Source: Brachypodius melanocephalos
Lineage: Eukaryota > Chordata > Aves > Passeriformes > Pycnonotidae
Length of the DNA: 64,000 nt
Direction: 5' to 3'
Assembly: GCA_013398615.1 (NCBI GenBank)
Contig: VZSR01000520.1
Coordinates: 24,173,145-24,237,144 of the forward strand
The position numbers were made by a program, and so were the translations under genes. This document shows, in pieces, positions 1 through 10,075 of the stretch. Each line of letters starts with the position of its first letter. Within the stretch, counting starts at the first letter, position 1. The notes below the pieces were generated by a model. The model did no database searches, was not told where the DNA came from, and saw only the letters and a list, made by a program, of their open reading frames with translations.

Positions 1-1078
1 ACACCTTTCCAGAGGATGCTCTACTGCTAATTGAACTTAACCCAAGCCCCTTTGCTTTCCTCTCTTCTTTCTCATTCCCATTCCTCACACTCTTGAAGAA
101 GAAAAAGAAAATACTCAGGTTTCACATCTCTTTGAATTTTTAGCCAACTTTTTTTGACAGCACGGGTCACCTCAGTTAATGAGGTAATGGAAGACCGTGG
201 GAATGATAGAATATTGTGCCAATACTGAAAAATTCAGGATCTAGAAATTTGGAGGAATGCAAGAGCTTCCCCAGCCCACAGCCACAATAACCATTCCAGC
301 TGATGCCATGTTTCTCCAGCCATGGAACATGTGGGTTTACCTGGTACAGCTTTTGGTACTGTGTTCTGAGGAACCCCCACTGTAGAGCTGCATCAGCTGA
401 TGTATTCTTTCCTGAACAAGGAATATCAGCAGCAATGCATGTCACAAACCTTCCAGTGGCATGTGCAAGCCTTGAACTGTACAACTGTACAACTTGAACT
501 GTAATGAAAGCAAGGTCCACAGCTGTACACTTTTCCCTGTGTGTCAGCTGATGTGTCCCAGATAAGCAGAACTGCTGTGTTAACGTTCAGGGGAATGTGA
601 GGGTGTGTAAAACTGGGGGGGCTTATGCCACTGAGAGCACTGACTTTCAGATTAGGCTTGGAGTTGAAATTTTACCTGGCAATAACTGTGGACTATTTTG
701 AATTAGAGTGTTTTGGGTAACTACTCGGGATTTATGTTCTGTTCCATATGCGTGACTTGCAAGCTGTTTTCAAACTGCTTATTAGAATAGCTTCATCTGC
801 AGTGATCTTAATGGTTTATTCTCTTGCTAAGATCCTTATCCATTAAAAAATAGCAATTGTCTCTTCAACTGTAAATGGAAAAAATACTGTATTTTTTGCT
901 GGTGCTATCTGGCAGTCGAGTAACACATGTGAGATAAAGATATGTTAATGCTAGTATTGTCCCTTCTTAATGGGAAGAGGTAGTTCTGTATATCACCATC
1001 ATGAAGAGAGATGTCTGTCCTCTTGGCCTTGGCTCATGCAACTGTGTCTGCAGCTATTCCACTCTTCGTGGTCTTTAG
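1..1078. other. Noncoding stretch, nothing recognised
   Basis: I see no repeat family and no splice-bounded open frame here. The last 30 bases (1049-1078) form a pyrimidine-rich tract ending in CTTTAG, which serves as the acceptor proposed for the exon that follows. Confidence 0.4.
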
Positions 1079-1246
1079 GAAACAGTCATCAGCACCACGA
1101 TGCTTTTGGATGTTCCTGAGAGGAGCCATCGAGGGCAGTTTAACCATACACCAAAATCAGAGGAGGAAGAATCTCCTGATGCCTGGTGTCAGCAGGAGTC
1201 TGTAGATCAAACAGCATTAGTGGGTTTTGACTTCGTCTGTAGCTAG
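1079..1246 (+). CDS. Candidate terminal coding exon, unknown protein
   Basis: An open frame of 55 codons plus a TAG stop begins directly after an AG acceptor (1077-1078) with a fair pyrimidine tract. In this frame a TAG spans the acceptor itself, so the frame opens exactly at the proposed exon edge, as expected for a phase-0 exon. The peptide is hydrophilic, with an acidic S-E-E-E-E-S-P cluster near residues 29-35, two tryptophan/cysteine-containing positions after it, and a short hydrophobic C-terminus ending F-V-C-S. The segment holds several CpG sites in an otherwise CpG-poor region. I do not recognise the family. The upstream exons would lie outside the window. A chance open frame remains possible, because many frames of similar length occur here. 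Confidence 0.35.
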   Translation, partial: ETVISTTMLLDVPERSHRGQFNHTPKSEEEESPDAWCQQESVDQTALVGFDFVCS

Positions 1247-1546
1247 CAAGTGTTAATCCACTGAAGCCTCAATCAAGCCTGTGGAACATTTCTATACATT
1301 TATATAGCACAGCACTGAGATTGCTATACGTTTCTACAGCACAGCATCATCAAAGTTGACAAACTATTTATAAGTGGTAACTCTTAAGGAATTTCACAGT
1401 GCAAGTTAATTATATTTCCTTGTGGATCGTGGAGTACCCGATTGCTACCATCACTTCCGTTTGGTAACGTTTTCCACTGTTAGAATTTTATTCTCTTTCC
1501 GTGGACTGCAGCCTCAGCTGTTTTGTGGCAGGCCAGTAGCACATGC

Positions 1547-1571
1547 ACTCTCTCTCTGTCTCTCTCTCTGT
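1547..1571. repeat. CT/TC microsatellite
   Basis: An interrupted CT dinucleotide run, broken once by GT. It is a low-complexity pyrimidine tract. Confidence 0.8.
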
Positions 1572-2638
1572 GCACAGCCACCTTTTGCCCTCCTCAGTCT
1601 TAGCGAGGGGCCCGTCTGGCCAGCTCCAGCATGTAGCAGAGAGGAACATCTGGCCCTTTGTGATTGGAAACTTGCTGGGTAACTGATTCCTTATGCAGAA
1701 TTAAGGATGCTGAAATAGACCCTGATGACAGCAAAGCTTTCATGAGAGGGTTCAAGAAGTTGACATTGATGCCTTAGAACAGTTGAAAAGAAATAATGAC
1801 GTGGAAGTGAACTAATATAAATAATTTAATAGGAAATCTCTGTGCAGTCTCAAATATAGTCCTTTTTTGTTCTGAAATATGTCAGTGTCTGGCTATTTTG
1901 CTGGTGTTATGGAGACAATATAAAGATCTAGAAAAGTTGTAAAATATTGTCACAAGCAGAAGAGCAGAGTCAGCTTTTAAAAAGAGGAGCAGTTTTTCAG
2001 AGAACAAATTATGCAAAGTAATATCAGAGGAGGGAGGGAGGACTTTATCCATAAAAATCTTAGCATTTGACCATTACCCTGTACGTGAACTGAACAGTTT
2101 AGAAGCTGACAATTTTACAGCATACTGGGCAAAAGTAATGGAAATTAATTTTCTCAGTGTTGGAAAAAAAATTGAACAAGGCTAGCCTGTTATCTGAGTA
2201 ACTTGAGAAATTTCCTTCTAGTTTCAGTTAATGCTTTCCCCATCAGAATGGATATTTTTATTTTCTATTTATTTATTTATTAAAAAAGGAGTTGGAGCAG
2301 AAGTTGGCCATTATTACTAGGCAATGAAGTATGAATAATCATCAATACTCTTCTATAAAACAGTTAGGGATAGCTGCTACTAACCTTTGCTGGGGTAATC
2401 AGGGTCATCTGGAATATCAGTTTATATTACCATATAAAATGAAAATTAAATACAATTATCTACCACTTTTTAGCATGTTTATTATATTGATGCATTTAAA
2501 ATATTTTTTCAGATTTTATTCTCTTTGCAGTGTGTGTGCCTTCGTGTGTGCATAGCTGGGAGGATTGTGTGAACAGACTTTCTGTCCTTTAGTTTTTGAA
2601 GCCTTTTGGCTTAGGTTTATGTGACTTAATGATGTTTT

Positions 2639-2644
2639 AATAAA
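2639..2644 (+). terminator. Possible polyadenylation signal AATAAA
   Basis: A canonical AATAAA hexamer, followed 20-30 bases later by a T/GT-rich stretch (GTTGTCTTT). It is the first plausible cleavage signal downstream of the candidate terminal exon. The hexamer is common by chance in AT-rich DNA. Confidence 0.25.
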
Positions 2645-2660
2645 ATATTAGAATATCATA

Positions 2661-4473
2661 TGAAGTTGTCTTTAGCAGCATGAACAAAGTACAGTTTCTT
2701 TAGTGGACTTCATCTGTAACAGTTTTCTGGGTTTGAGACAAGATTTGTATTTACTAATCTGGGAGGCAGTGGACCTAATCTTATGTAGGTTTTGGTGGCA
2801 GCGTTTCTTTGGGGTTGTGTTTTGGTTTTATTTATTTTTTTTTTTTTCCCCCAGGAGTCCTCTTGTGCTATCTGATTGCAGTCTAATTTCCATTGTATTC
2901 AGTCTGCTATAGAAATACTTAATGTCAGGAAGGAGATATTTACCGGAATACACAAGTCCAGAATTCATCATGATTCAGTGTGAAATCCGCTCACCCTTTG
3001 CTCCCCACCCCCTCTTGAATTGGAATGAAATGTGCCTTAAACTGAAGTGAAATACATCACATGCAGCAACAGTGGGCCCTGGCTTCGCCTCTATTCCTGG
3101 TGTGAAATCGATACACTATCTTTCCTCCTGACCTGTTCTGTGACCTCCATTGCAGCTTTCATGCTGAACAGCAATTGCTTTGAACAGTCTGGGTCTGCCA
3201 CAGCTCACAAATGATTCTCAGCTTCTGTCTAAAACTGGTGCTGATAACAAAGGCTTGATTTTAAATAATGCCGTTGTAGTCATCTTCTAATTATGAATTA
3301 CATGAAAGTGCATGGTCCTTTATTATTAAACACTTTCAATAGCATGTGCAGTGTGTTTGCAGCCAGAATAACTCACTGAGAAGACAGGGGAGTTCTGTTC
3401 CTAAATGTAGCTGATAAAGTTTATATTGCTACTTAAGAGGAGAAATGTGGCAAATACTTAAACATTTTTTAAGTGACAACACATTTTCCTTTGACTTTTT
3501 CATTGGCTAATACAGCCCTTTTTTATTACTAGTATTTGAATTTTCAAAGGTAAAAACATGTCAGTTGATGCCTACATTTAAAGTAAGGAGACTTTATCTT
3601 GTTCTTGAAACAAGGTATTTTAAAGCTGTTGCAAAACTAAACGAAACCCAATGCTTTGCTTAAAAATAAATCAGAACAGAAGGAAAAAGCATTCTCCATT
3701 CCTGATTGCTAACTAATAGGGATTCATGAAATATCAGGATTTTGAAGATTTATTTATTTATTTTTTGAGTGTGATTTACTGGAGGATTGCTGAAAGCAAA
3801 GACAAATTGAAGATATAATGGGCATTTATGCTTGCACCAAAGAAAGTCTATTGTGCTATTAGCTAGATTACTTTAATAGCCTTTACTGGCTTTGAAATCA
3901 AGAAACTGCATGAACTGCTGGGTAAGCATTCATTTTTCCAAAATTTTGTGGTAGGAAATAGGATATCAATGGATTTCTATTATAAAATGAATGTCTCTTA
4001 ATGGAGCATTCCTCTGCCATTCTTCTCCCCATGCCCCCCCCGCCCCCAAAATGTGACTGTAGTAATTTTGCCATCATGATTGAAGTAAAAAACACAACTT
4101 GCAACATAATGTGGTTTACGAAGCAGTGCTAAACCCTGTAAAGATAAATGGACTGTCTGGAATTCACTTATTTATGAAACTCTTTACAATGAAATTAATA
4201 AAAGAGAATATTGCTATCTCTATATGTATTAATAATACATAGGCATATAAATAATCTAATCTTTTTATTGCTCCTTCATGTATTTATTCTGGCTGTTACC
4301 AGCTTAGATTTCTTACATCTGGGGAACAAGAAGTGTGTAGTAATGGAGTGTCTCTATAACAGAACCATAAGGGTGGTGTAAAACTCACCACATTTCCAAA
4401 ACATAATCACATCATTGTAATGCAGAGGCTCAAGATATGCTTATTGATGCAGTATCACTGTCCAGTAGTAGTA
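2661..4473. other. Noncoding stretch, nothing recognised
   Basis: AT-rich unique-looking sequence. It holds a T-rich run around 2826-2848, a C-run near 4033-4048, and no repeat family or supported exon that I can see. Confidence 0.4.
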
Positions 4474-4549
4474 TTAAAAAAACCCACCAAACAACAAAAA
4501 ACCAACTAGCCAAACAAAAAAGCAATCAACAAAAAGGGAAAAAAAAAAA
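4474..4549. repeat. A/C-rich low-complexity tract
   Basis: Almost only A and C (runs of AAAC/ACCA units) ending in an A-run. It is a simple-sequence tract with no coding value. Confidence 0.7.
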
Positions 4550-4835
4550 GCTGCTTTAAAAATTCTCTTAAAACATGCTGAAGTGGCCTCACAAGAATCG
4601 GATAAGTGGGAATCAAAAGTAAAATAAACAGGTGGTGCTGCTGAGAAGGTTTTTTTATTCTTTTCCCCTTTGTAGCAAGCTGAAACACATTTTAAAAAAA
4701 TAAAAAAGCACTTGTACTGCTTTCTTCTCTGAGGCTTTCAGTGCCACCAGCTGTTTTCTCCCCATTAATACATTTAGATTGCCTTATGTTTTTACTCCTT
4801 GTTCACGAAGAGGTGTATCTCAAGAAAGATGCCCT

Positions 4836-5041
4836 TCAGGATAGGTCCAAGCCAGCAATAGGCAGTGAGGAGTTGATATATTTGAATGCTAGTTCCTGAG
4901 ACCATTTTTTAAACTTCAGCATCATCCTTTTTGACTGCTCTCTGACATCTGTGGTTTCCTGTACAACTTCAGGCTTATTATCATTAATTTTAGACTGATC
5001 TGGTTTTGTTTTTAAAAGTAATTTAAAACTTGTGTTGCACT
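4836..5041 (-). CDS. Candidate terminal coding exon, minus strand, unknown protein
   Basis: Read on the minus strand, an AG acceptor (plus positions 5042-5043) follows a pyrimidine-rich tract. The exon then contributes two bases to a split codon and 67 further codons before TGA. The peptide is lysine/glutamate-rich and hydrophilic, with a central K-F-K-K-W-S-Q-E-L stretch that could form an amphipathic helix, and a C-terminus ending G-L-D-L-S. Together, the phase-1 acceptor, unbroken frame and protein-like composition make this one of the better coding candidates. I do not recognise the family. Its upstream exons would lie at higher coordinates, and none was identified with confidence. It could also be a chance frame or a decayed retrocopy. 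Confidence 0.35.
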
Positions 5042-7084
5042 CTAAATGTGAATGAAGTGACATAATGCAATACATACACCAATGCAATATCAAGCTGATA
5101 TTGAAGAAAAGGTGTGTGTGTGCAGTAGTGTAGTCTCAAGGAGTAATACCCATGTTCTTTTATCTGCAAACAAACACAAGCTGATATGGTTGCTTACAGT
5201 GTTGCATAAAAATAACCTTTACATACTCGTGATTAAAATTGCAGTTGCAAGACAAGAGGAAGAATTTTTGTCACTTATGAGTCAATTCCTGTTCAGATGT
5301 GTGTATGTGAATGGTGTGTGTGCACATTTCTGCACATGTAGTCCTACAAGCATTAGTTCAACATCTGGAAAAGCTTAGTCTCCAAGTAAGCAAAAGGAAA
5401 ATAAGCAGTTTGTATTTTCTTGCTGCTGTTGTTTCTTCATAAAAACAGTTTAAGTTGTATGTAATCCTTTCTGCAAGAGGGTATTTTGTGAGGAATTGCT
5501 GCACAGTGGTTCAAGAGCTGTTTTTGTCACTCAAAAGTTAAGATCAATAATCGGGTTTGCTGTTCATAGGAATAATCAGCTTTAATCGTGAAAGTCTTTT
5601 AAGACTGTATAGTGCTCAAAATCTTTTTGAAGCCACAAAATATTATAACATAAAAATAAAGGGGAAAGTATTTATCACTTTTCCTTCAATGGAATACTCC
5701 CTAACAGCATTTTCAAAGCATTTTATTAAAGCTAAATTCCCTTAGCCAGAGGTTTGTTTTGTTTTTTAATTATTATTGTGAATATGAGCAAGTAATATGG
5801 AGTATGTTTCCTCCAATGAATTGCTGTGCAACAAGACTTGATGCTAATTCTACCTTTCCCAAAATCTGATATCAAGCAATTTATCTTCTAAATAATACTC
5901 CTGAGTACTAAACCTGAAATGTTTTGGCTCCAGCCCAAGTCAAACTTGAGGAAGCTTATCCTCAGGAGCATATTCCCTATCTCTGTAAATTTAATTGTTT
6001 TAATGAATAGAATACACGTGTCAAGATATTACTTATGAGTTTTACCTGTTTACTTTTTGTTCCTGAAACAGAAACATCAAAATGACAGCATGAAGATCAT
6101 ATAAAGGGTTTAGAGGCAAATTAATAATTTCTTATTTAAAAAAGGAACAAAAATTCTGAGAGAGGAACCTGCCAAACTAGACTATCCCCTTGTCTGAGGG
6201 GTTTGAAAACCTTTGGTACTGTTGTACAGCTAGAAACTTATTTGCCTCTGTGTTCTGCAGAGCTATGCATAAGAGCTTTATGCATCATACTGTCCTAGGA
6301 GTTCCTGCCAGCAGAAATGGATGAGTATTAACTACACTAATCCACCAGCAAAAATACTGCATATACTGAGGCACTGAGGATAAGGACTTTAGAGCTGTGG
6401 AAGAAGGTGTTTTGCATCAGCAGTTTGTATTTTTTCTCCTCATTCATACCTCAAGGAACAAAACCTACAGCCTTATTCAGAGCACTTAGATTATGGACTG
6501 TAGATTGCATTTAGCTCTGTGGCTCTACTTCTGCTACTGATTCTCTTTGTCAAATCAATGGCAAAATGAGTGTTCAAATATTTTTAAAAAGGACTTCCCA
6601 GTAACAATATGAGTAAAACTAACCAAGGAGTGTTTTGCAATAAAACATCCACAATGTATTTGAAAGCAAAAAAAAAAAAAAAAATTACTAAAAATGTGAG
6701 TCTGTTGAAGAAAGAAGAATAATGTTTATGCTTAGAAACTTTTCTAATTGTTTAGAAAATTGTTATAAAATATTAATCAGGATAAGGAAAAATTATATTT
6801 CCTGACTGTTAAAAGTTTCTGAATATGTCCTCCATTAAATTTTTTTTGAGGAAAGTTGAAAACAGTTATGAGTATTTTAAAAAGTAAGATAGGCAAGAAG
6901 CTCACTTTAGCTTAGGTTTGTAGAAATTAGAAGAAACTGTGAGGGACTTCTGAGGCACCTCACTGAGCTAACAGGCAGCATAAAGACAAATGAGTCATTG
7001 CTGACAGATGAAACATAGTGCACACTGGAAAAAACAATTTGAACTACTCATACACGTTGCTGGGTTCTAAATTAACTATAACCT
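5042..7084. other. Noncoding stretch with one A-run
   Basis: AT-rich unique-looking sequence. Apart from a 17-base A-run (6668-6684) I recognise nothing. A region near 6200-6500 is slightly less AT-rich but holds no supported exon. Confidence 0.4.
6668..6684. repeat. Poly(A) run, 17 bases
   Basis: An uninterrupted run of 17 A. No retrocopy body is recognisable upstream, so it may simply be a mononucleotide repeat. Confidence 0.7.
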
Positions 7085-7440
7085 AGAGGAAATATGCCTG
7101 GATGTCACTGAGGACAACTCAGGGAAAATCTCTGCTTTAGTATGCAACACTAAACATAAAGGCAAACAAAATGTTAAGCAATGTTGAGGGATGGGGTAGA
7201 AAATTGTATTGAAAATGCATCTAATGATACTGTAGTGTGAGCATTATAACAAATATATTGTGCTATATAGATCAATGGTACAACATCACTTGAATAATGT
7301 GTTCAGTTCTGATCACTGAGAAAGGTATAGCAAAAAATAGTTTGAAGTTGCAAAAATTACATGTGTTTAATGCAAAGAGGCTGGGTAAGTATCAGAAGAA
7401 ATAAAATGAGAAATGCATGACAAAAAATAGTGATATACAC
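7085..7440 (+). mobile_element. Ancient L3-like CR1 retrotransposon fragment
   Basis: The order of phrases matches the 3' part of ORF2 in old amniote CR1/L3-type LINEs. First comes a motif equivalent to 'GAxxTGGGxGTCATTGxGGAxAA', then GCAAACAAAATGTTA with a following GGGAT..GAxAA, then 'ATCAATGGTACxxCxxCA', then 'GTTCAGTTCTGATC' and an AAAGGTATAGCA segment, ending in GAAAxGCT-type sequence. Many indels and substitutions break the reverse-transcriptase frame, so this is a decayed relic much older than the other CR1 copies here. Orientation is plus. Edges are approximate. Confidence 0.65.
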
Positions 7441-7654
7441 TGAATTCTCCTATTTATTATAATGGGAGATGCAAGTGGCTATAAAGTAAAAGTTTACAAT
7501 TTAAGAATACAAAAATAGTCTCCACCTCCCTCCCTACACTATATGATCAATTACTGAATTTCAATGCATTCTTTATATCAAAAATACATAAAGGTTCAGA
7601 ATGGATTTGACATGTGCTGAAGTATTGAGAATATTCACTATTTCAGCAGGGGAT

Positions 7655-7750
7655 GCTCCAAAGGTTGGAAATTCAAGACCTCACTTCATTTCTGTCTGCT
7701 ACTGACCTGCTCTTTGACCTTGGGCTTCACCTCATAGTCTTTTTCAACTG
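7655..7750 (+). mobile_element. MIR-like SINE core fragment
   Basis: The segment TGCTACTGACCTGCTCTTTGA followed by CCTTGGGC and CTTCACCTC resembles the conserved core of MIR-type tRNA SINEs, in which a 'ctgtgtgaccttgggcaagtcacttcacctc' phrase is characteristic. The tRNA head and the tail are not recognisable, so only a short relic is left. Confidence 0.45.
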
Positions 7751-8305
7751 CAGATGTTTTTAGTTGCAAAGAATACAGGACAAGACTTATAAAACTATTC
7801 AGCTGCTTAACTTGAAAGCAGTTGCTAAGCTTACTTTTTAATCGATATGAAGTCAGGTTCCTATGTAAGAATATCTATCTGGTTTTAGTATCTTGTCCCT
7901 AGACAGAGGTCCCTGATGATCTCTATGTAAAGAGTATTAAATTTCAGAAAAGTTTAAAAAAGTGATAGAACTATGTATCTTGAAGTAGATGTGAGCCAAC
8001 TAATATCTAAATGGACTTCTGAAACAATTTTAACCTCAGGGCAGGGATTTTTTCAAGGCTGTTCATACTTTGTGCTTGTAAAATGCAGCAGAACATCAGA
8101 CCCAAGCAGCATAATTGATATGGATAATTGCTGCAGTAGGTGCTTTTTTATAGTATTAGTGCACTGGAGGGGGGAAAAAAAAAGAAAAAGACTGTGAATA
8201 TACAGTAAGATATACTAAGCTATACAGGTTAGTTAGAAATGCTTTAAGTCCTTCTAGATGAATGAGATTACTGTCAATTTTACTGTAGGAAGCTTCCCCA
8301 TTGAC

Positions 8306-9553
8306 TTTTTTATATTGGGAAAAACCTTTAAGATCATCCAGTGCAACTGCTGGCCTGACGCTGACAAGTTCACCACTAACCCGTGTCACTGAGTGCCACA
8401 TTTACACGTCACTTAAATACCTCTGTGGCTGGTGATTCCACCACTCCCCTGGACAGCCCCTTTCAGTACTTAGATTGTCTTCTTGGTGAGGAACTCTTAA
8501 TTTTCGATCTAAACGTCCCCCAGTCTAAATTGAGGCAGTTTCATCTTGTCTTTTTGCTTGTTACTAGAGAGAAGAGTCAGATCCCCCCTTGCTACAGCCT
8601 TTTTTCAGGCACTTGGAGAGAGTGATAGCATCTCCCCTGAGGCTTTTCTCCAGGCTAAACACCTCCAGCTCCCTCAGCTGCTTCTCAATCAGATTTGTGC
8701 TCCAGAGCCTCCACCAGCTCTGTTTCCCTTCTCTGGACATGCTCCAGCCCCTCAGTGTCTTTCTTGCAGTGAGAGACTCAGCACTGAATGCAGCACTAAA
8801 GTTTGGCTTCACCAGTGCCCAGTACAGGGGGACAGTCACTTCTATGGCCCTGCTGACCACACTATTGCTGATACAGGCCAGGATGCCATTGGTCTTCTTG
8901 GCCATCTGGTCACACACTGCTTCACGGTCAGCTGCTGTCTACCACCATCCTCAGGTCCTTTCCTGCTGGGCAGCTTTCCAGCCACGCTTCTCCTGGCCTG
9001 TAGCACTGCCTGGGGTGGTTGTGCCCCAATAGTAGGACCTGGCCCTTCACCTTGTTGAACCTCCCACAATTGGCTTTGGTTCACTGATGCAGCCTGTCCA
9101 GATGTGTATGAAAGGCCTTGCTGTCCTCCAGCAGAGTGATACTCCTGACTAAATTGCTGTCATCTGCAATCTGATTAAAGGCATTAAACAGGACTGGGAC
9201 TAATACTGAGACTTGAGGAATGCCATTTGTGATTGATCAGCAGCTGGATTTAATTCCATTCACCTCCACTCCATGGCCTTGGCCATGGAGTTTTGCCCAG
9301 TGAAGAGAACACCAATCTAAGCCATGAGTGGCTACTTTTACCAGGAGAATGCTGTGGGAAATGGTACCAAAGGTTTTACTGGAGTCCAGGCAGACTGCAT
9401 GCACAGGCCTGTCCCCTAACTGGGGTCACTCTGGGTTAGAAGGAGGTTAGTTTAGTCCAGCAGGACATGCCTTTCACAAACCCATGCTGGCTGGGCCTGG
9501 CCCCCTAGTTGTCCTTCGTGTGTTGTGTGATGGCACTCAAGATGATCTGCTAT
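8306..9553 (-). mobile_element. CR1 LINE, minus strand: 3' end of ORF2 (reverse transcriptase) and 3' UTR
   Basis: Read on the minus strand, this is a long CR1 segment running from the reverse-transcriptase region (an 'I-I-L-S-A-I-T' then 'P-S-Q-H-G-F' block near 9480-9550) through the conserved 'N-G-I-L-A-C-I' and 'V-P-L-Y' motifs (about 8820-8890) to the 'R-E-L-x-x-F-S-L-E-K' block (about 8640-8690) and the 3' UTR. The 3' terminus lies near 8306, close to a degraded AAGATCATCCAG segment. Several frameshifts and stops show it is dead. The plus strand of this element happens to hold the longest open frame in the window (170 codons, 8546-9058), an antisense by-product. The element would have moved by target-primed reverse transcription. 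Confidence 0.93.
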
Positions 9554-10075
9554 TGGGCTATTGGTACCAACACCTTCTTGGGGAGGAGAAGCCTTAATTC
9601 CTACATCACCATTCTCATCCACTTCTGTGGTTTCTAAGGCATCAGTAACCACAGAGATCTCCATTCCCTTCACTGATGTGGCAGACCAAAGCACCATGTC
9701 AGCACATCTCTCAAACCTCAGTGTGCTGCCTCCTGGCTTATCTCTTGTGAGCCTAGTTTTTACTTTCAAGTCTAGCTTAAAGTTCGTTCAATGAACCCCG
9801 TTAACTCTTGGGCAAAGATTGTTTTTCCCCTTGGAGACAGGTGTGCCCTTTATTTTCAGCAGGTCAGCTGTTCGTAAACAAACCCATAATCAAAAAAATC
9901 CTGAAATTCTGCTGGTAACACCAGGCTTGTAGCCAGGCATTGATTGGCTGGATCTTCTTGTTTTTTTCCTCATCATTCCCTACAGTTGTAAGGATGGAGA
10001 AGAGGAGTAGGATAGCAGAGAAGCTAAACCTGAATTTTGTGGTGAGTGGGGACTTGTACATGCAAGTCATCTAAA
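9554..10075 (-). mobile_element. CR1 LINE remnant: ORF1 end with decayed esterase-like (SGNH) segment
   Basis: On the minus strand, positions about 9864-9990 read W-L-x-x-W-C-Y-Q-Q-N-F. From memory, this resembles the late part of the SGNH/esterase-like domain of bird CR1 ORF1, usually seen as 'W-L-R-D-W-C-H-x-x-N-F-G-F-F-D-H-G'. Further 3' in the element, a degraded 'G-T-x-x-S-x-x-G-K' near 9815-9850 fits the region where the family has 'D-G-x-H-L-S-x-x-G-K', so the catalytic Asp and His appear lost. Positions 9590-9780 then keep an open minus-strand frame that I take to be the ORF1 tail. It joins directly to the reverse-transcriptase part at about 9553. The endonuclease and the first part of the reverse transcriptase are absent, so the copy is internally deleted. 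Confidence 0.6.

Larger units (their letters stand above)
1247..2660 (+). other. Possible 3' UTR of the candidate exon at 1079
   Basis: If the preceding exon is real, this would be its 3' UTR, ending just after the AATAAA at 2639. It holds a CT microsatellite (1547-1571) and a CpG-containing patch at 1424-1515. I see no repeat family. Confidence 0.25.

Noticed and set aside
8546..9058. 170-codon plus-strand open frame as a gene
   Set aside because: It lies wholly on the antisense strand of a minus-strand CR1 reverse-transcriptase segment.
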